Shown here piece by piece: positions 4,790-7,130 of a stretch of DNA of 7,130 nucleotides. Made by a program: the position numbers and the translations under genes. The stretch lies in the NCBI GenBank assembly GCA_022798035.1, contig JAAWLS010000121.1, forward strand, positions 1 through 7,130, read 5' to 3'. The notes below the pieces were generated by a model. That model was not told the DNA's origin. It saw only the letters and a program-made list of their open reading frames with translations, and did no database searches. Position 1 is the first letter of the stretch, and every line of letters begins with the position of its first letter. The stretch is from Lachnospiraceae bacterium. Lineage in GTDB: Bacteria > Bacillota > Clostridia > Lachnospirales > Lachnospiraceae.

Positions 4790-7130
4790 TTATTTCTCCG
4801 CTTTCTCCCAGAATTCTGCCACCGCACTCCGCACCCGGGCTAAGGTCACAGTCTGAAAATCATCCCATTCCCATGGAAACAGAGATTGGTATTCCCGCTG
4901 CAGAAAGCGTTCGTCCAACAGAAGAATCATTCCTGTGTCTTTCACGGTGCGGATAACACGCCCTGCCGCCTGCAGCACCTTGTTCATTCCAGGATAGCGA
5001 AAAGCATATTCAAAGCCCGCCTGTTCCCTCTCCTCGTAGAACTGCTTCAGAATCTCTCTCTCATTGCTGATTTGCGGCAATCCCGTTCCCACAATCAAAA
5101 CGCCAATCAGAGATTCCCCTTTCAAATCAATTCCCTCTGCAAAGATTCCACCCAGCACGCAGAATCCAATCACCGTTTTCTCTCTCTTCTCCGAAAACAT
5201 TTCCAAGAATTCTTCCCGCTCTTTCTCTCTCATACCGCTCTCTTGGCAGACACATTCTACTGTCTGTACCGCTTCCTCTTTTTCCATAAATTTCCGATAC
5301 ACCTGCTCCATCATTTTATAGGAAGGAAAGAACACCATATAATTTCCCTGTTTTCCGCTGGAAGCCTCATAGATGTAATCTGCAATCCGTTGAAATTCCT
5401 GTTCCGTCCGCCTGGTATACTTGCTGCTGACGTCTGTGCCCACCCCTAAGAATCTCTGTTTCCTAGAAAACACAGTTTTGGCATACACCGCATAATTGTC
5501 CTCTTTTGTGCTCAAAAGTTTCTTGTAATATTGAATGGGAAGCAGCGTAGCGGAAAAAAATATGGTGCTTCTGCTTCTGTCCAAACACTCCTGCAGATTT
5601 CCCGCGGGATTCACACAGAACAATTTCAATTTAAACTGTCCCCCTGCCTCATGCTCCGTATAAATCACATAATTTTCATCCATTCTCTCATACATATTTA
5701 AGAAATGCCGCACTGTCAGATAGAATTCCAGCACCTCCTTTTTCTCTGGAAAATTAACGTCCTGCAAAAAAAATTCTTCCATGGCAGCGCCAAGCTGCAT
5801 GAGGCCAAACACCAAATTTCCGATATCATCCAATACCTGATACGTCTCACATTCCCGTTTCAGTTCCAGCAGATATTTGTTGCAGCGCTCCAGCGCCTGA
5901 GTGCATTTTCTGCTGTGGCTTTTCATAATTTTCTTGTATTTCAGAAAATCTTCCTTATAGATAACCGCACTGTACATTTCCCTGGCCCGCTCTGCCAGAT
6001 TGTGAGCCTCGTCCACCAAAAATAAGTACTCCCCCTTCACGCCTTCTCCAAAAAAGCGTTTCAGATACACGTTGGGGTCAAAAACATAATTGTAATCACA
6101 GATGATATCATCCACCCAGAGTGAGGCATCTAAACACATCTCAAACGGACATACCTGAAATGTTTCTGCCTGCTGAATCAAAATTTCTCTTGTAATGTTC
6201 CGTTCCCGCTCCACCAAATCAAACACAGCGTCATTCACCCTGTCGTAATGACCCTTTGCGTAGGGACAATGGACAGGATTGCAGTCCATCTCCTGGCACA
6301 GACAAAGCTTCTCCTTCGCCGTAATACTGAGAACTCTTCCACGATATCCGTGTTCCCGCAGTAAAGTAAAAGCTTCCCCGGCCACTGTTCTCGTGATAGT
6401 CTTGGCTGTCAGATAAAAAATCTTGTCTGCCAATTCTTCTCCCACCGCCTTCACCGCCGGAAACAGCGTAGTGATGGTTTTTCCCGTTCCGGTAGGGGCC
6501 TGTATAAACAACGTCTTTTTTCGGCTGATGGTGCGGTATACATCAGATGCAAGTTCCCTCTGTCCTTCCCGATAGGGAAATGGAAAGGACAGTTTCCCAA
6601 TGGAATCGTTCCGCTCTACTTTTGCCTCATACTGGAAATCCGCCCACCTGTCGTAATTACTTATCAATTTTTCAAACCATTCTGTTATTTCAAGGGCAGA
6701 ATACGTCTCCCGAAACCTGCGTATTTCCTCCGTGTCCAGATTGCAGTAAGTCATCTGAATGGAAATTTCAGGAAGGCCTTTTTCCGCAATAAGCATATAG
6801 GCATAACATTTTGCCTGAGCCAAATGTACCGAAACAGCGGCTTCCATCAAATTTACGTCCTGGTAGACTCCTTTAATTTCATCCACTGTCACATGAGAAT
6901 TTTCTGTAATTACGCCGTCTGCCCTTCCCTCCAAGACCAATATATAGCGTTCTCGTTCTAATTCTATTTTCAGAGGAACCTCCGGCTGATAACATATCCC
7001 CATCTTTTTTTGGATTTTCCGATGTATTCTGCTGCCCTCCTGCATCGCTTCCTTTTGGGCAGTCCGCCCCCGCCGATTATCAATGTCACCGGAACGGAGA
7101 ATAAATTCCACCAGATTCCTCACAGAAATT
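4790..7130 (-). CDS. PD-(D/E)XK nuclease - XPD/DinG-like iron-sulfur helicase fusion (5' end probably cut)
   Basis: Residue numbers count from the GTG at 7123 (777 residues). A RecB/Cas4-like PD-(D/E)XK nuclease domain fills about 1-150: H34, D69 (GRADG), E82-x-K84 (DEIK) and Q103xxxY107. A superfamily 2 XPD/Rad3-type helicase follows: Walker A APTGTGKT (209-216), iron-sulfur cysteines among C274/C276, C281, C286 and C325 (VCPFE), DEAH box VDEAH (370-374), SATL (524-527), GIFAEGID (659-666) and QAAGRVIRT (718-726). It should be a 5'-to-3' ATP-dependent DNA helicase with an attached nuclease, acting in DNA repair or processing. It has no partner gene here. The frame stays open from the GTG to the edge (further codons read I-S-V-R-N), and no Shine-Dalgarno is seen in the seven bases before the GTG. 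The true start is therefore probably just outside. All key residues of both domains are present. The biological role is inferred from domains. Confidence 0.88.
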   Translation of the reverse strand, partial: ISVRNLVEFILRSGDIDNRRGRTAQKEAMQEGSRIHRKIQKKMGICYQPEVPLKIELERERYILVLEGRADGVITENSHVTVDEIKGVYQDVNLMEAAVSVHLAQAKCYAYMLIAEKGLPEISIQMTYCNLDTEEIRRFRETYSALEITEWFEKLISNYDRWADFQYEAKVERNDSIGKLSFPFPYREGQRELASDVYRTISRKKTLFIQAPTGTGKTITTLFPAVKAVGEELADKIFYLTAKTITRTVAGEAFTLLREHGYRGRVLSITAKEKLCLCQEMDCNPVHCPYAKGHYDRVNDAVFDLVERERNITREILIQQAETFQVCPFEMCLDASLWVDDIICDYNYVFDPNVYLKRFFGEGVKGEYLFLVDEAHNLAERAREMYSAVIYKEDFLKYKKIMKSHSRKCTQALERCNKYLLELKRECETYQVLDDIGNLVFGLMQLGAAMEEFFLQDVNFPEKKEVLEFYLTVRHFLNMYERMDENYVIYTEHEAGGQFKLKLFCVNPAGNLQECLDRSRSTIFFSATLLPIQYYKKLLSTKEDNYAVYAKTVFSRKQRFLGVGTDVSSKYTRRTEQEFQRIADYIYEASSGKQGNYMVFFPSYKMMEQVYRKFMEKEEAVQTVECVCQESGMREKEREEFLEMFSEKREKTVIGFCVLGGIFAEGIDLKGESLIGVLIVGTGLPQISNEREILKQFYEEREQAGFEYAFRYPGMNKVLQAAGRVIRTVKDTGMILLLDERFLQREYQSLFPWEWDDFQTVTLARVRSAVAEFWEKAEK

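Noticed and set aside
4886..5449. Rightward open frame of 187 codons inside the helicase gene
   Set aside because: It is antisense to conserved helicase motifs; the composition is that of a shadow frame.
4790..7130. Cas4-like domain taken as a sign of a CRISPR system
   Set aside because: There are no repeats, spacers or other cas genes in the window, and the nuclease domain lacks the Cas4 cysteine pattern. The fusion is better read as a repair-type helicase-nuclease.

Overview
The window looks like ordinary chromosome from an anaerobic, low-to-moderate GC Firmicute, most likely a gut Lachnospiraceae (Blautia-, Dorea- or Ruminococcus-like). The reasons are a strictly anaerobic class III ribonucleotide reductase with its activase, strong AGGAG-type ribosome binding sites before most genes, sigma-A promoters of the TTGACA/TATAAT type, and the style of the proteins. 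This placement is by eye, not by a search. I see no phage, insertion sequence, CRISPR array, tRNA or rRNA.

Layout from left to right. (1) 1-444, minus: 5' part of a PLP-dependent diaminopimelate decarboxylase (lysA), cut by the window edge. (2) 458-1198, minus: a TrmB-family transcription regulator 13 bases upstream of lysA. Its stop codon overlaps the lysA Shine-Dalgarno, so the two form an operon. A near-perfect sigma-A promoter (1254-1282) precedes it, and a 24-bp inverted repeat (1238-1261) lies over the -10 element. (3) 1304-1336: intrinsic terminator that closes the upstream operon. (4) 1347-1838 and 1848-3977, minus: nrdG and nrdD, the anaerobic ribonucleoside-triphosphate reductase activase and reductase, again joined by a stop/Shine-Dalgarno overlap. 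(5) 3978-4321: a 344-base divergent intergenic region. It holds the nrdDG promoter with NrdR-box-like sites over and just after the -10, a separate rightward promoter, and a hairpin-rich leader. (6) 4322-4693, plus: a glyoxalase I-like VOC protein, the only rightward gene. (7) 4728-4769: a strong bidirectional terminator. (8) 4790 to the right edge, minus: a large fusion of an N-terminal PD-(D/E)XK nuclease domain to an XPD/DinG-like iron-sulfur helicase. It is probably missing a few N-terminal residues beyond the edge.

How the parts work together. NrdG uses S-adenosylmethionine and a [4Fe-4S] cluster to put a glycyl radical on NrdD, which then makes dNTPs without oxygen. The NrdR-like boxes suggest feedback control by nucleotide status. 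The TrmB-lysA pair suggests an autoregulated unit for the last step of lysine synthesis. The VOC protein (methylglyoxal-type detoxification) and the helicase-nuclease (DNA repair or processing) are independent units. The window is mostly conserved housekeeping sequence. The parts most worth a second look are the nuclease-helicase fusion, the TrmB operator candidate, the NrdR-site arrangement and the structured leader of the VOC gene.
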